A stretch of 64,000 nucleotides of DNA from Bog-756 sp963704615 (GTDB taxonomy: Bacteria > Actinomycetota > Acidimicrobiia > Acidimicrobiales > RAAP-2). Where the stretch lies: contig OY969923.1 in assembly GCA_963704615.1 (NCBI GenBank), forward strand, positions 3,100,001 through 3,164,000, written 5' to 3'. Position 1 is the first letter of the stretch; every line of letters begins with the position of its first letter. Below, piece after piece: positions 1 to 8,929 of this stretch. The position numbers and the translations under genes are program-made. The notes below the pieces were generated by a model. That model made no database searches. It had not been told where the DNA came from and saw nothing but the letters and a program-made list of their open reading frames with translations.

Positions 1-55
1 CCCTGACCGTCGACGCCGGTTCGTCGGCTCGCTGAGGACCGAGATGGCCCGTTGA
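1..55 (+). CDS. 3' end of an upstream gene (unidentified)
   Basis: An open frame runs from the window edge to a TGA at 53-55. Only 17 residues are visible, ending in an Arg-rich tail. Its TGA overlaps the TTG start of the next gene in the same TTGA pattern used throughout this operon, so a coupled upstream gene is likely. By position one would expect another mycofactocin gene (mftC, mftD or similar), but too little is visible to say which. Confidence 0.45.
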   Translation, partial: PDRRRRFVGSLRTEMAR

Positions 56-2037
56 GCTCAGGCACGACCTACCGCCACCTGTTCACCCCACTCCGTCTCG
101 GGCCGGTGACCGTCCCCAACCGGATCGTCTTTTCGGCGCACCTGACCAACTACGCCGAGGACGGCCTGCCCACCGAACAGCACGCCGCTTATTACGCGGC
201 CCGGGCCGAGGGAGGGGTGGGCCTGATCATCACCGAGGAACATTCGACCCACCCCACCGATTGGCCCTACGAAAAGCTCATCCACGGGTTCAATCCCGCT
301 GTGGTGGGCGGGTACCGGCGCATCACCGAGCGTGTCCACGCCCACGATGTGCCCATCTTCGCCCAGATCAATCACAACGGCGGGCAGGCCTCCAGCATGT
401 ACTCCCGCCTGCCGGTGTGGGCGCCCAGCCCGGTGCCCGATCCCCTGTTCCGAGAGGTGCCCAAGGCGGTCGAGGGGCACGAGATCGCCGAGATCATCGA
501 CGGCTACGCCCTGGTCGCCCGCCACTGTCGGGACGGGGGATTCGACGGGATCGAGCTGCAGTGCTCCCACTCGTCGATCGTGCGGGGATTCCTGTCGGGG
601 GCCACCAACAAACGCGACGACGACTATGGGGGATCCTTGGAGAACCGGTCGCGGCTCCTCCTCGAGATCGTGGACGCGGTGCGCAGCACCATCGGGAAGG
701 GGCTGGCCCTCGGGGTACGGCTGTGTGGCGACGAGCTGATCGAGGGCGGAACCGACATCGACGACGCGGTGGCCGTCGCCCGGATGGTCGAGGCGACCGG
801 TCAGATCGACTACATCAACACATCGATCGGTGTGGCCACCGCCACCCTCTACATGATCGAGGCCAGCATGCAGATCCCGCCCGGCTATGCCCTGTTCATC
901 CCCAGCGCCATACGGGAAGCGGTGGATGTTCCGGTGATCGGCGTGGGCCGGTTCAAGGATCCGCGTCAGGCGGACCGGGCCCTGGTCGACGGGCTCTGCG
1001 ATCTGGTCGGCGTCGTGCGCGGTCAGATCGCCGACCCCGACTTCGCGGCCAAGGCGCGGTCGGGACACGCCACCGACATCCGCACCTGCCTGTCGTGCAA
1101 CCAGGAGTGCGTCGGCCGGATGGGCCTCAACCGATGGCTCGGCTGTATCGAGAACCCGCGCACGGGGCGAGAGTCCGCTCGCCTGCCGTCGCCCACCCGG
1201 CGGCGGACGGTGATGGTGGTGGGAGGCGGTCCCGGTGGCCTGCAGGCCGGGGTCACCGCGGCCGAGAACGGTCACCGGGTCATCCTCGTCGAGCGCCTCG
1301 ACCGTCTGGGTGGCCAGGTCCAGGTGGCGGCCTCGGTCCCCAGCCGGGCCGAGTTCCTCGACATCACCCGCAACCTGGCGGTGGCAGCCCGCCGGGTGGG
1401 GGTCGAACTGAGGACCGGGGTCAACGCCACGCCCGGTCTGGTCCAGTCGATCGCTCCCGACGTGGTCATCGTGGCCACCGGAGCCCGCCCGGCCCGACCG
1501 TGGTGGGCCGGTGACCATGCTCGTGTGGTCGACGTCCGCGACGTCCTCGAGGGTCGGGCCCACCCGGAGGGGCAGGTGGTGGTGGTCGACGAGCTCGGAT
1601 TCCACCAGGCGACCTCGGTGGCCGAGCTGCTGGCCGACCGGGGATGCCAGGTGGAGATCGTCACCAACGGCATGGTGGTGGGCCAGGACCTCGGAATCAC
1701 CCTGGACATGGAGACCTGGAACGTCAAGGCCCACGCCAAAGGGATCGGCCAGAGCGTGGACCTGGTACCGATGGGCGTGCGGGCGGCCGAGGACGGGCCC
1801 GGCGCTGGAGCAACCGACGGTCGGGTGGTCCTCACCCTGCAGCACCACCCGACCGGACGTGACCAGGAGCGCATCTGTGACTGGGTGGTGTGCTCCGTGC
1901 ACCAACAGCCCGAAGACGATCTGTGGCGCGCCCTGAAGGACGGGGCCATCCCCACCCACCGGATCGGCGACTGTCTCGCGCCGCGTCGGGCCCACGCCGC
2001 GGTGATCGAGGGCCACCGGGTAGCGGTGGCCCTGTGA
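52..2037 (+). CDS. FadH/OYE-family FMN/Fe-S/FAD oxidoreductase, mycofactocin-associated type
   Basis: This is a 661-residue flavoenzyme of the 2,4-dienoyl-CoA reductase / old-yellow-enzyme class. The N-terminal ~370 residues form an FMN-binding TIM barrel that opens LFTPLRLGPVTVPNRIVFS. Next comes a [4Fe-4S] motif with C-x2-C-x3-C-x11-C spacing (CLSCNQEC then GC, about residues 346-364). The C-terminal part has a Rossmann FAD/NAD site, VVGGGPGGLQAG. Length and domain order match FadH. A TTG start is chosen because it overlaps the upstream stop. TIGRFAM-type models define FadH/OYE relatives tied to mycofactocin loci, and the neighbours (mftE, mftF, an SDR) support that assignment. It probably moves hydride or electrons between a nicotinamide or flavin pool and an enoyl/carbonyl substrate; the substrate is unknown. 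Confidence 0.85.
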   Translation: MSSGTTYRHLFTPLRLGPVTVPNRIVFSAHLTNYAEDGLPTEQHAAYYAARAEGGVGLIITEEHSTHPTDWPYEKLIHGFNPAVVGGYRRITERVHAHDVPIFAQINHNGGQASSMYSRLPVWAPSPVPDPLFREVPKAVEGHEIAEIIDGYALVARHCRDGGFDGIELQCSHSSIVRGFLSGATNKRDDDYGGSLENRSRLLLEIVDAVRSTIGKGLALGVRLCGDELIEGGTDIDDAVAVARMVEATGQIDYINTSIGVATATLYMIEASMQIPPGYALFIPSAIREAVDVPVIGVGRFKDPRQADRALVDGLCDLVGVVRGQIADPDFAAKARSGHATDIRTCLSCNQECVGRMGLNRWLGCIENPRTGRESARLPSPTRRRTVMVVGGGPGGLQAGVTAAENGHRVILVERLDRLGGQVQVAASVPSRAEFLDITRNLAVAARRVGVELRTGVNATPGLVQSIAPDVVIVATGARPARPWWAGDHARVVDVRDVLEGRAHPEGQVVVVDELGFHQATSVAELLADRGCQVEIVTNGMVVGQDLGITLDMETWNVKAHAKGIGQSVDLVPMGVRAAEDGPGAGATDGRVVLTLQHHPTGRDQERICDWVVCSVHQQPEDDLWRALKDGAIPTHRIGDCLAPRRAHAAVIEGHRVAVAL

Positions 2038-3137
2038 GTGCGTCGCCCGCGGCCGTGGCCGTGATCGTGGTCCGCGACGCCCGGCTGCCGGTGGGGGCCG
2101 ACGAGGCGGTGGCCGAGGCCGGGGGAACGGCCATCGTGGTCGGGACAGGATCAGAGGCCGGTGCCCGCGCCCTGGCCGGTGCGGTCCGAGCCTGGTGGGC
2201 CGAGACCGATGACGGATTCCGACCCGCCTCGCTGGTCTCCCGTCTGGTGCCCGCAGTGGACGACATTCCCCTGGTCATCCTCCCCTCCTCGGCCGATGGA
2301 CGCGACCTCGCCCCCCGGCTGGCTGCCGCGCTGGGACGTCCCCTGATGGCCCGGGCCATCGGTGCCCGCTACCACCGGGCGACGACGACGGCCGGGACGA
2401 TGGGTCAGGGGCGGGTGAGCGCCACCGTGGCCCGACTGGATGACCGGGTCCTGCTCCCGGTGGACGTCGACGGTCCGGCGGTGGTCACGCTGGTGCCCGG
2501 CACCCGCACCGTTCCCCCCCGGGGTGCCGACACCGTCATTGCCCCGCTGCCCGAGTGGGAGGTGACGGTGGGCTCTTTTCCCGACCGACTTGACCGGCGC
2601 CTCGACCCCGAGGTGACCGCCCTCCTCGAGCCCGACCCGCACACCATGGACCTGACCGAGGCCACCCGGGTGATGGCCGGGGGGGCGGGATTGGTGGCCG
2701 GCGCCGATCAGCACCGGGCCATCCAGATCTTCGACCTCCTGGTCGAGGTGGCCGGGGCGCTGGGTGCCTCGGCCGGCGCCACCCGAGTGGCCACCGACGC
2801 CGGATGGATCGGTTATGAACGCCAGATCGGTACCACCGGCGTCACCATCGACCCCGACCTCTACCTCGCCTTGGGCATCTCCGGGGCCACCCAGCACGTC
2901 GGTGGACTGGGAAACCCCAGACACATCATCAGCGTCAACACCGACGCCTCCTGCCCGATGACCGCCCTCTCCGACCTGGGTCTGGTCGCCGATGCCCAGG
3001 CCGTGCTCATCGAATTGGGACGGCGGGTCGGAGTGGCGGACGGCCACCCTGCACCGGACCAGGGGGAACGTGGCCAACGGGACGTCGAGAGCGGTGGCGC
3101 GGCGACCCCGGGTCGAGACACGGTGCGCCGTGGCTGA
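2034..3137 (+). CDS. etfA: Electron transfer flavoprotein alpha subunit (FixB-like)
   Basis: This 367-residue protein has the ETF-alpha C-terminal FAD-binding domain: GISGATQHVGG near residue 281, then SVNTDASCP and a final DLGLVADAQAV segment. These match the family's GxSGAxQHxxG and N-x-D-x-x-x-P motifs. The N-terminal ETF fold is more divergent. The open frame extends far upstream, but the GTG at 2034 overlaps the preceding TGA (GTGA), so that start is preferred. ETF alpha and beta form a heterodimer that holds FAD and shuttles electrons from dehydrogenases. Here alpha and beta are separated by fixC and fixX, an order typical of FixABCX-type loci. Confidence 0.88.
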   Translation: MSASPAAVAVIVVRDARLPVGADEAVAEAGGTAIVVGTGSEAGARALAGAVRAWWAETDDGFRPASLVSRLVPAVDDIPLVILPSSADGRDLAPRLAAALGRPLMARAIGARYHRATTTAGTMGQGRVSATVARLDDRVLLPVDVDGPAVVTLVPGTRTVPPRGADTVIAPLPEWEVTVGSFPDRLDRRLDPEVTALLEPDPHTMDLTEATRVMAGGAGLVAGADQHRAIQIFDLLVEVAGALGASAGATRVATDAGWIGYERQIGTTGVTIDPDLYLALGISGATQHVGGLGNPRHIISVNTDASCPMTALSDLGLVADAQAVLIELGRRVGVADGHPAPDQGERGQRDVESGGAATPGRDTVRRG

Positions 3138-4485
3138 GATCACCGCGCCGGGGTCGGAGGCGTCAGGGGGAGCCTTGTCCGCCGAGGCGACCCTCGACGC
3201 CGTGGTCGTCGGGGCCGGTCCGGCCGGCGCGGCCGCGGCGCTGGCCCTGGCCCGCGCCGGGCGCTCGGTGGTGGTGGTGGAACGGGGGCCCTTCCCGGGG
3301 TCGAAGAACGTCTATGGCGGGGTGGTGTACGGACGGGTGCTGGACGGGATCATCCCGGGCTGGTGGGAGCAGGTGCCCGTGGAACGTTGGGTGGTCCGGC
3401 GCTCGACGATGATGATGACCCCGACTCAGTCGCTGTCGGTCGACTTCCGGACGCAGTCCTGGGGAACCGAGCCTTACAACGGTATGACCACCCTGCGCTC
3501 TGCCTTCGACTCGTGGCTGGCGGCCAAGGCCACCGAGGCCGGGGCCCGGTTGCTCACCTCGACCGTAGCTACTGGGCTGGTCCGGGACGACCGGGGGCGG
3601 GTCGCCGGCGTGCGCACCGACCGCGACAACGGCGACCTCCGAGCCAAGGTGGTCGTGGCCTGCGATGGCGTGAACTCCTTTCTGGCCAAGGAGGCCGGCC
3701 TTCTCCCGAACCCCGAGGCCGGGCACTACACCCTCGGGGTCAAAGAGGTCCTGGAACTGGCACCCGACATCATCAATGAGCGCTTCGGGGTCAGCGACCA
3801 CCAGGGCGTGGACATCGAGATGCTGGGGTGCACCGGGGACATCCCCGGCGGCGGCTTTCTCTACACCAATGCCGACACGGTGAGCGTCGGCCTGGTGCTG
3901 TCCCTCCCCCATCTGGCTCAGGCCAAGGTCCGTCCCGAGCAGCTGATCGCCGACCTCAAGGACCACCCCACCATCGCTCCTTATCTCCGGGGATCCTCAC
4001 TCCGGGAGTATGCGGCCCATCTCATTCCCGAGGGCGGGTACGACACCATGCCCACCCTGGCCGCCGACGGAATGGTGGTGGCCGGAGACGCCGCGGCCAT
4101 GACCCTGGCCGCCGGTCTTTGGCTGGAGGGGGTCAACTTCGCCATCGGGTCGGGGTACGCGGCCGGACGAGCCGTCGACCGGGCCATCGTCACCGGCGAC
4201 TGGTCGGCCCGGGGGCTGGCCTCGTACCGCTCGGATCTCGAAGCGCAGTTCGTGCTGGTCGATCACAAGCGTCTGCGCAAGGCACCCGCCCTGGTCCTGT
4301 CCGACCGCGTCCAGCGCTGCTATCCCGGTCTGCTCTGCGATCTGGCCGAGGGATTTCTCACCGTCGACAATCCGATCCCCAAGCCCGGCGGTCTGCGACT
4401 CACCCGCACCGCTGCGGCCCGGCACGGGGTCAAGCTTCGTCAGCTGGCCGCCGACACGGTCCGGGGCATGAGGATCTTCGGATGA
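3130..4485 (+). CDS. fixC: FixC-like FAD-dependent ETF:quinone oxidoreductase
   Basis: This 451-residue flavoprotein carries a dinucleotide-binding motif (VVVGAGPAGAAAALALARAG, about residues 22-41) and the FixC/ETF-QO segment SKNVYGGVVYGR. The middle and C-terminal regions (GDAAAMTLAAGLWLEGVNFA) are also typical of FixC. The GTG start at 3130 overlaps the etfA stop by 8 bp. FixC proteins accept electrons from the ETF (FixAB) and, with the ferredoxin-like FixX, pass them to quinone. Some FixABCX complexes bifurcate electrons to ferredoxin. fixX follows with a 4-bp overlap, so the two are certainly co-translated. Whether this complex bifurcates cannot be read from the sequence. Confidence 0.88.
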   Translation: MAEITAPGSEASGGALSAEATLDAVVVGAGPAGAAAALALARAGRSVVVVERGPFPGSKNVYGGVVYGRVLDGIIPGWWEQVPVERWVVRRSTMMMTPTQSLSVDFRTQSWGTEPYNGMTTLRSAFDSWLAAKATEAGARLLTSTVATGLVRDDRGRVAGVRTDRDNGDLRAKVVVACDGVNSFLAKEAGLLPNPEAGHYTLGVKEVLELAPDIINERFGVSDHQGVDIEMLGCTGDIPGGGFLYTNADTVSVGLVLSLPHLAQAKVRPEQLIADLKDHPTIAPYLRGSSLREYAAHLIPEGGYDTMPTLAADGMVVAGDAAAMTLAAGLWLEGVNFAIGSGYAAGRAVDRAIVTGDWSARGLASYRSDLEAQFVLVDHKRLRKAPALVLSDRVQRCYPGLLCDLAEGFLTVDNPIPKPGGLRLTRTAAARHGVKLRQLAADTVRGMRIFG

Positions 4486-4850
4486 GCGCCGAGGAAACCG
4501 ACCGGACCGGGAGCGACAACCCCTCCGATCCGGCGATGCCGTCAGGCGGCACCGGGGCCACGCAGTGGCGCGGCATCTCGTTCGAGGAGCGGATGGGAAC
4601 CGTCGACTTCCGGATCGGGGAACGGGCCCACATCACCGTCGACTCTGACGTCTGCCGGTCCTGTACCACTCGGGCCTGTGTGACGGCCTGTCCGGCGAAC
4701 CTCTTTGCCCCCACCGCCGACGGAGGCATTCTGTTTAATTACGAGGAGTGCTTCGAGTGCGGGACCTGTTATCTGGTCTGCAACCACGAGGACGCCATCA
4801 CCTGGACCTACCCCGACGGCGGCCACGGCGTCGTCTTCCATCACGGATGA
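4482..4850 (+). CDS. fixX: FixX-like ferredoxin partner of FixC
   Basis: This 122-residue protein has a ~27-residue polar N-terminal extension followed by the FixX core FEERMGTVDFRIGERAHI. Two cysteine groups are present. The first is C-x2-C-x4-C-x3-CP (CRSCTTRACVTACP) and the second is C-x2-C-x2-C-x3-CN (CFECGTCYLVCN), which are enough ligands for one or two [4Fe-4S] clusters. In the family it forms the iron-sulfur half of an ETF:quinone oxidoreductase with FixC. The ATG overlaps the fixC stop (ATGA), and the stop overlaps the etfB start. Confidence 0.88.
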   Translation: MSAEETDRTGSDNPSDPAMPSGGTGATQWRGISFEERMGTVDFRIGERAHITVDSDVCRSCTTRACVTACPANLFAPTADGGILFNYEECFECGTCYLVCNHEDAITWTYPDGGHGVVFHHG

Positions 4851-5842
4851 CGGCGACCCCGGTCCGCGGCGACCAGCCCCTGGTGGCGGCCTGTCTTCGG
4901 GTCTGTGACCTGCGTCCCGAGGTCGATCCGCTCACCGGCTCCATCCACCGGGATGTCTGGGGCATGGGGCTCGCCGCCGCCGATGCGGCCGCCCTCGAAC
5001 ACGCGCTCCGTATCAGCGACGCCTGGTCGGGGAGGGTCGTGGCCGTGGCCGTCGGGCCGGCAGCCATCGAACCGGTGCTCCGTGAGGTGGCGGCCCTGGG
5101 CGTCTCGGTCGTCCGAGTGCCGACCGAGACCGAGGCCGACACCGACACCGACACCGACCTTGCCTACCGCGCCGAACTGGGGGGCGACGAGTGGGAGCTG
5201 GCCCGGACCATCGTCGCCGCCCTCGAGCGGTGGGGGCCACCGTCGGTCGTGTTGTGCGGCGACCGGTCCGCCGATCGCGGCACCGGTGCCCTCCCCGGAT
5301 TCGTGGCCCATGAGCTGGGTGCCGCTCAGGCCTTGGGGCTGGTCGACCTCGACGTGGCCGGTCCGGGGGCGGATGGCGGACCCGCACCCCGGGTGCTGGT
5401 CGCCGAGCGCAGACTCGACGGTGGTTGGCGCGAGCAGCTCCGGGTGCCCTTGCCCGCGGTGTGCTCGGTCGAGGGCGCGGGTGTCCGGCTGCGTCGGGCC
5501 TCGTTGGCCGGCGCCCTGGCCAGCGCAGCTGCCCCCATCCCGGTCGAGCGAGCCACCACCACCTCGCCGATGGCCAGGGCCACGGCCGGCCAGGTCGGTC
5601 CGGTCCTCCCCTACCGGCCCCGGACCCGGGTGCTGCCCCCGCCGGAGAACGCTGACCCCCGATTCCGGCTGCTGGCCCTCACCGGTGCGCTGGTGGCTCA
5701 CGATCCACCGACCGTCATCGGACCGGTCAGTGCCGCCGACGCCGTCGATCACCTGATGGGGTTCCTGGTGCGGCATGGCTATCTCGACGGATCGCCCGGT
5801 CCCGACCATGACCTCCCCACCGGCGGGGAGGTCGAGCGGTGA
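4847..5842 (+). CDS. etfB: Electron transfer flavoprotein beta subunit (FixA-like)
   Basis: This 331-residue protein begins with an ETF-beta-like strand (VAACLRVCDLRPEVDP). It continues with a GMGLAAADAAALEHALRI segment and VVAVAVGP, resembling the family's alternating beta/alpha core and AMP site. It is longer than most ETF-beta proteins (~250-260 residues), with extra Pro/Ala-rich C-terminal sequence, and is the most divergent of the four Fix-like proteins. The position after fixX and coupling to etfA, fixC and fixX by overlaps support the call. A GACACC-type run at about 5140-5157 encodes a short Asp-Thr repeat (TDTDTD). It ends in a 4-bp overlap with mftE. Confidence 0.8.
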   Translation: MTATPVRGDQPLVAACLRVCDLRPEVDPLTGSIHRDVWGMGLAAADAAALEHALRISDAWSGRVVAVAVGPAAIEPVLREVAALGVSVVRVPTETEADTDTDTDLAYRAELGGDEWELARTIVAALERWGPPSVVLCGDRSADRGTGALPGFVAHELGAAQALGLVDLDVAGPGADGGPAPRVLVAERRLDGGWREQLRVPLPAVCSVEGAGVRLRRASLAGALASAAAPIPVERATTTSPMARATAGQVGPVLPYRPRTRVLPPPENADPRFRLLALTGALVAHDPPTVIGPVSAADAVDHLMGFLVRHGYLDGSPGPDHDLPTGGEVER

Positions 5843-6543
5843 ACCGGCTCGACACCATGGCCTGGCCAGAGGTGGCACGCCGATCGGGGTCGGGAGCGGT
5901 CCTCCTCATTCCCGCCGGCTCGACCGAACAGCACGGCCCCCATCTGCCGATCACCACTGACACCGACATCGCCATGGCCGTGGCCGCCGGGGCCGCGGCG
6001 CGCCAGACCCGACTGGTGGTGGCCCCGCCCCTGGCCTACGGGGCCAGCGGTGAGCACCAGGGCTTTGCCGGAACTCTCTCGATCGGGCACGAGGCCACCG
6101 AGGCGATCCTGGTCGAGCTGGGCCGGTCCGCCGCCGTCGACTTCGCCCACGTCATGGTGATCTCGACCCACGGCGGCAACGCCGGGCCGCTTCGCCGGGC
6201 CATGGTGCGCCTCCGCGCCGAGGGTCGACCGGTGACGGCCTGGTCGCCGTCGTGGTCCGGCGACCTCCACGCCGGTCGCACCGAGACCTCCCTGATGTTG
6301 GCCATCGCCCCCCGGAGCGTGCACCTCGATCGGGCCGAGGCGGGCGACGACCGACCCCTCGAGATCCTGTTGCCCCTGCTCCGCCAGCACGGCGTGCGCC
6401 CGGTCAGCGCCAACGGAGTGCTCGGGGACCCGTCCGGCGCCTCGGCCGGCGAGGGCCACCGTCTTCTGTCCGCCGCCGTCGGCCAGCTGGTCGACGAGGT
6501 CGGGCGGTTGTCCGATGTTTCGACTGGGGAGGTGACCGGATGA
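5839..6543 (+). CDS. mftE: Mycofactocin precursor peptidase MftE (creatininase family)
   Basis: This 234-residue metallopeptidase belongs to the creatininase family. Visible metal-site elements are PAGSTEQHGPHLP (Glu30, His32), the TDTD segment around residue 41, STHGGNAG near residue 114 and HAGRTETS near residue 146. MftE is known to cleave the MftC-modified precursor peptide to release the C-terminal Val-Tyr-derived dipeptide of mycofactocin. Creatininase-family enzymes also act on other amides, but the adjacent mftF and mycofactocin-type SDR make MftE the best reading. GTG start, overlapping the etfB stop. Confidence 0.88.
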   Translation: MNRLDTMAWPEVARRSGSGAVLLIPAGSTEQHGPHLPITTDTDIAMAVAAGAAARQTRLVVAPPLAYGASGEHQGFAGTLSIGHEATEAILVELGRSAAVDFAHVMVISTHGGNAGPLRRAMVRLRAEGRPVTAWSPSWSGDLHAGRTETSLMLAIAPRSVHLDRAEAGDDRPLEILLPLLRQHGVRPVSANGVLGDPSGASAGEGHRLLSAAVGQLVDEVGRLSDVSTGEVTG

Positions 6544-7367
6544 ACCGGGTAGCAGTGGTGACAGGAGCCGCCCGTGGCATCGGTGCGGCCACCGTGCGGG
6601 GATTGGCCGCCGCCGGATGGGCAGTGGTGGCGGTCGACCGCGGCCAGGACGATCCCCGACTGCCCTACGCCATGGGTTCCGAAGCCGAGCTCGTCGCAGT
6701 GGTGGCCTCGGCCCAAGCGGTCTCCTCACCGCGGGAGTCGGTCGGCGGTGATCACGGCTCCGAACAGGTCGTCGCCATGGTGGCCGACACCACCGACCCC
6801 GTCGCCCTTGCTGCCGCGGTGGCCACGGCCGAGGACCGGTTCGGCGGTCTCGACGCCATGGTGGCGGTGGCCGGTGTCATCGCCGGTGGCGTGCCCCTGT
6901 GGGAGATGCCCGGCGACCAGCTGGGCGCAGTCCTCGGCGTGGACCTCGGGGGCCCGATCACCGCAGCCCGGGTGAGCATCCCCGCCTTGCTGCGGCGACC
7001 GGCGCCCCGGGATGGTCGCTTCGTGGCCGTGGCCTCGGCCGCGGCCACCCGCGGGCTGCCCCGGCTGACCGCTTACGGCGCGGCCAAGGCCGGGGTGGCC
7101 GGCCTGATCCGGGGGCTGGCCGTCGAGCTGGCCGGTACCGGGATCACCGCCAACGCCATCAACCCCGGTTCGACGGCCACGGCCATGCTCGACGAGAGCG
7201 CTCGCCTCTACGGGCTCGCCGACACCCGATCCTTCGCCGACCAGCAGCCCATCGGACGGCTGCTCACGCCCGAGGAGGTGGCGGCCACCCTGGTGTGGCT
7301 GGCCGGCACCGACAGTGCGCCGCTGACCGGGGCGGTCATCCCGGTGGACGGCGGCCTCTCGCTGTGA
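6540..7367 (+). CDS. Mycofactocin-type short-chain dehydrogenase (nicotinoprotein SDR)
   Basis: This 275-residue SDR has the N-terminal cofactor motif TGAARGIG, catalytic Ser166 (VASAAAT) and Tyr179-x3-Lys183 (YGAAK). Between beta2 and beta3 there is an insertion of about 35 residues containing LPYAMGSEAELVAVV. Mycofactocin-coupled SDRs carry an insertion at this place, often with a YPLATPEDL-like motif, thought to hold the NAD so that it does not exchange freely. It probably oxidises an alcohol and passes the hydride to mycofactocin; the substrate is unknown. It sits between mftE and mftF with 4-bp overlaps on both sides. Confidence 0.85.
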   Translation: MNRVAVVTGAARGIGAATVRGLAAAGWAVVAVDRGQDDPRLPYAMGSEAELVAVVASAQAVSSPRESVGGDHGSEQVVAMVADTTDPVALAAAVATAEDRFGGLDAMVAVAGVIAGGVPLWEMPGDQLGAVLGVDLGGPITAARVSIPALLRRPAPRDGRFVAVASAAATRGLPRLTAYGAAKAGVAGLIRGLAVELAGTGITANAINPGSTATAMLDESARLYGLADTRSFADQQPIGRLLTPEEVAATLVWLAGTDSAPLTGAVIPVDGGLSL

Positions 7368-8830
7368 GGGCCCTGCCGACGGGGTTCCGTGTCGAGCTCG
7401 ACCGGTCGGTCCGCACCTTCCGGGGGGGAACGGTGCTGACCGGAGGCCACCCCGGGCGACTGATCACCCTCAGTCCTGAGGGCGCGGCCGCCCTCGAGGG
7501 TCTCCAGCGCGACGGCACCACCTCGGTGGCCGACGGCCTGTTGGCCCGCCGGCTGGTCGACGCCGGTATGGCCCATCCCCGACCCATCGACCGGGTCACA
7601 GCGACGGAGGAGAGAACTCTCACCGTCGTGGTGCCGGTGCGCGACCGCAGCGCGTCGCTGGATCGGTGCCTGGATGCGTTGGGTCATTCGACTCCGGTGG
7701 TGGTGGTCGACGATGCCTCCGACGATCCCACCGCGGTGGCCGAGGTGTGCCGGCGTCACCGGACACGGCTGGTCCGGCGGGCCACCAACGGCGGCCCGGC
7801 CGCCGCCCGCAATGACGGGCTGGCCGTGGTTGACACGGAGTTGGTCGCCTTCGTGGACAGCGATTGCACCGTCGGTGACGGATGGCCCGGGGAGCTGATC
7901 TCGATGTTCGACGATCCCGCCGTGGGGGCGGTGGCCCCACGGGTGCGTCCCCAGCGTTCCCCGGTCAACGGTTCGGACCCCGACCGTTCGGCCCTCGACG
8001 GTTCGGCCCTCCAGCGCTTCACCGCCGCTCATTCCGCCCTCGACATGGGGGCCGAGCCAAGCGAGGTCGGACCCGACCGTCTGGTGCGCTACGTCCCCAC
8101 CGCAGCCCTGCTGGCACGACGGATGGCCCTGGGTTCGGGATTCGACACCGACCTCCGGGTCGGCGAGGACGTCGACCTGGTGTGGCGCCTCCAAGAGGCC
8201 GGGTGGAGGGTCCGCTACGAACCCACGGTGACCGTGTCCCACCACGAACCGGTGACGTGGAGCGGGCTGTGGGCCCGACGGTTCCGGTACGGCACCTCGG
8301 CCGCGCCGTTGGCCGAGCGCCACCCGGGTCGGCTGTCACCGGTGGAACTGCGCCCCTGGCCGTCGGTGGCTGCGCTGGCCGCGCTCTCCGGACGGCGTTG
8401 GACCGCTCTGGTGGCGGTGGTGACCATGACCGGCGCTCTCGCCCGCCAGCTCCGAGGCCATGGGATCCCGGTCGAGCTCATCCTCCGATGGAGCGGAGCC
8501 AGCGTCGGCTGGACGGTCATCGGCTTGGGCCGGGCCGCCACCATGCTCGGGGGTCCGTTGCTCATCCTCGGCGCACTGCGCGGCAGACGGCGCGCCGCCG
8601 CGGCACTCCTCCTCGGCGCCCCCCCGGTCGTCGAGTGGTGGCGCCGACGGCCCGCGCTCGACCCGGTCCGGTGGACGCTGGCGTCCCTCGTCGACGACAT
8701 GGCCTATGGGGCCGGAGTCTGGGCCGGATGCGCACGGTCACGCTCGTTCGGCCCGCTGGTGCCGACCGTTCGACTCGGCCACGATGGCGCCGCCGAACCG
8801 ATGACGCCCGAGGACGACGATTTGGTGTGA
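7364..8830 (+). CDS. mftF: Mycofactocin glycosyltransferase MftF
   Basis: This 488-residue protein has an N-terminal PqqD-like wing (about residues 1-85, including GGHPGRLITLSPEGAAALEGL). A GT2 glycosyltransferase domain follows, with VVVPVRDR, VVVDDASDD, AARNDGL and FVDSDCTV, the last holding the DxD-type metal site. The C-terminal part has hydrophobic segments. MftF is known to add a beta-1,4-glucan chain to premycofactocin. The length is close to the usual ~470 residues. The GTG start overlaps the SDR stop. No terminator is obvious in the ~100 bp that follow, but this gene appears to end the operon. Confidence 0.88.
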   Translation: MRALPTGFRVELDRSVRTFRGGTVLTGGHPGRLITLSPEGAAALEGLQRDGTTSVADGLLARRLVDAGMAHPRPIDRVTATEERTLTVVVPVRDRSASLDRCLDALGHSTPVVVVDDASDDPTAVAEVCRRHRTRLVRRATNGGPAAARNDGLAVVDTELVAFVDSDCTVGDGWPGELISMFDDPAVGAVAPRVRPQRSPVNGSDPDRSALDGSALQRFTAAHSALDMGAEPSEVGPDRLVRYVPTAALLARRMALGSGFDTDLRVGEDVDLVWRLQEAGWRVRYEPTVTVSHHEPVTWSGLWARRFRYGTSAAPLAERHPGRLSPVELRPWPSVAALAALSGRRWTALVAVVTMTGALARQLRGHGIPVELILRWSGASVGWTVIGLGRAATMLGGPLLILGALRGRRRAAAALLLGAPPVVEWWRRRPALDPVRWTLASLVDDMAYGAGVWAGCARSRSFGPLVPTVRLGHDGAAEPMTPEDDDLV

Positions 8831-8929
8831 CAATGACCTCGAAGCGCATCGGTAACTGAATCGGCCGGGCCCCCGCTGTGACAGACCGGGGTGGCCCCTG
8901 AACCTCCGGACGAGCGGCGGACAACGCAC

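Noticed and set aside
58..2016. Long minus-strand open frame (652 codons) opposite the FadH/OYE gene
   Set aside because: It is His/Gly/Asp-rich with no domain and mirrors the codon bias of the real gene; a GC-rich shadow frame.
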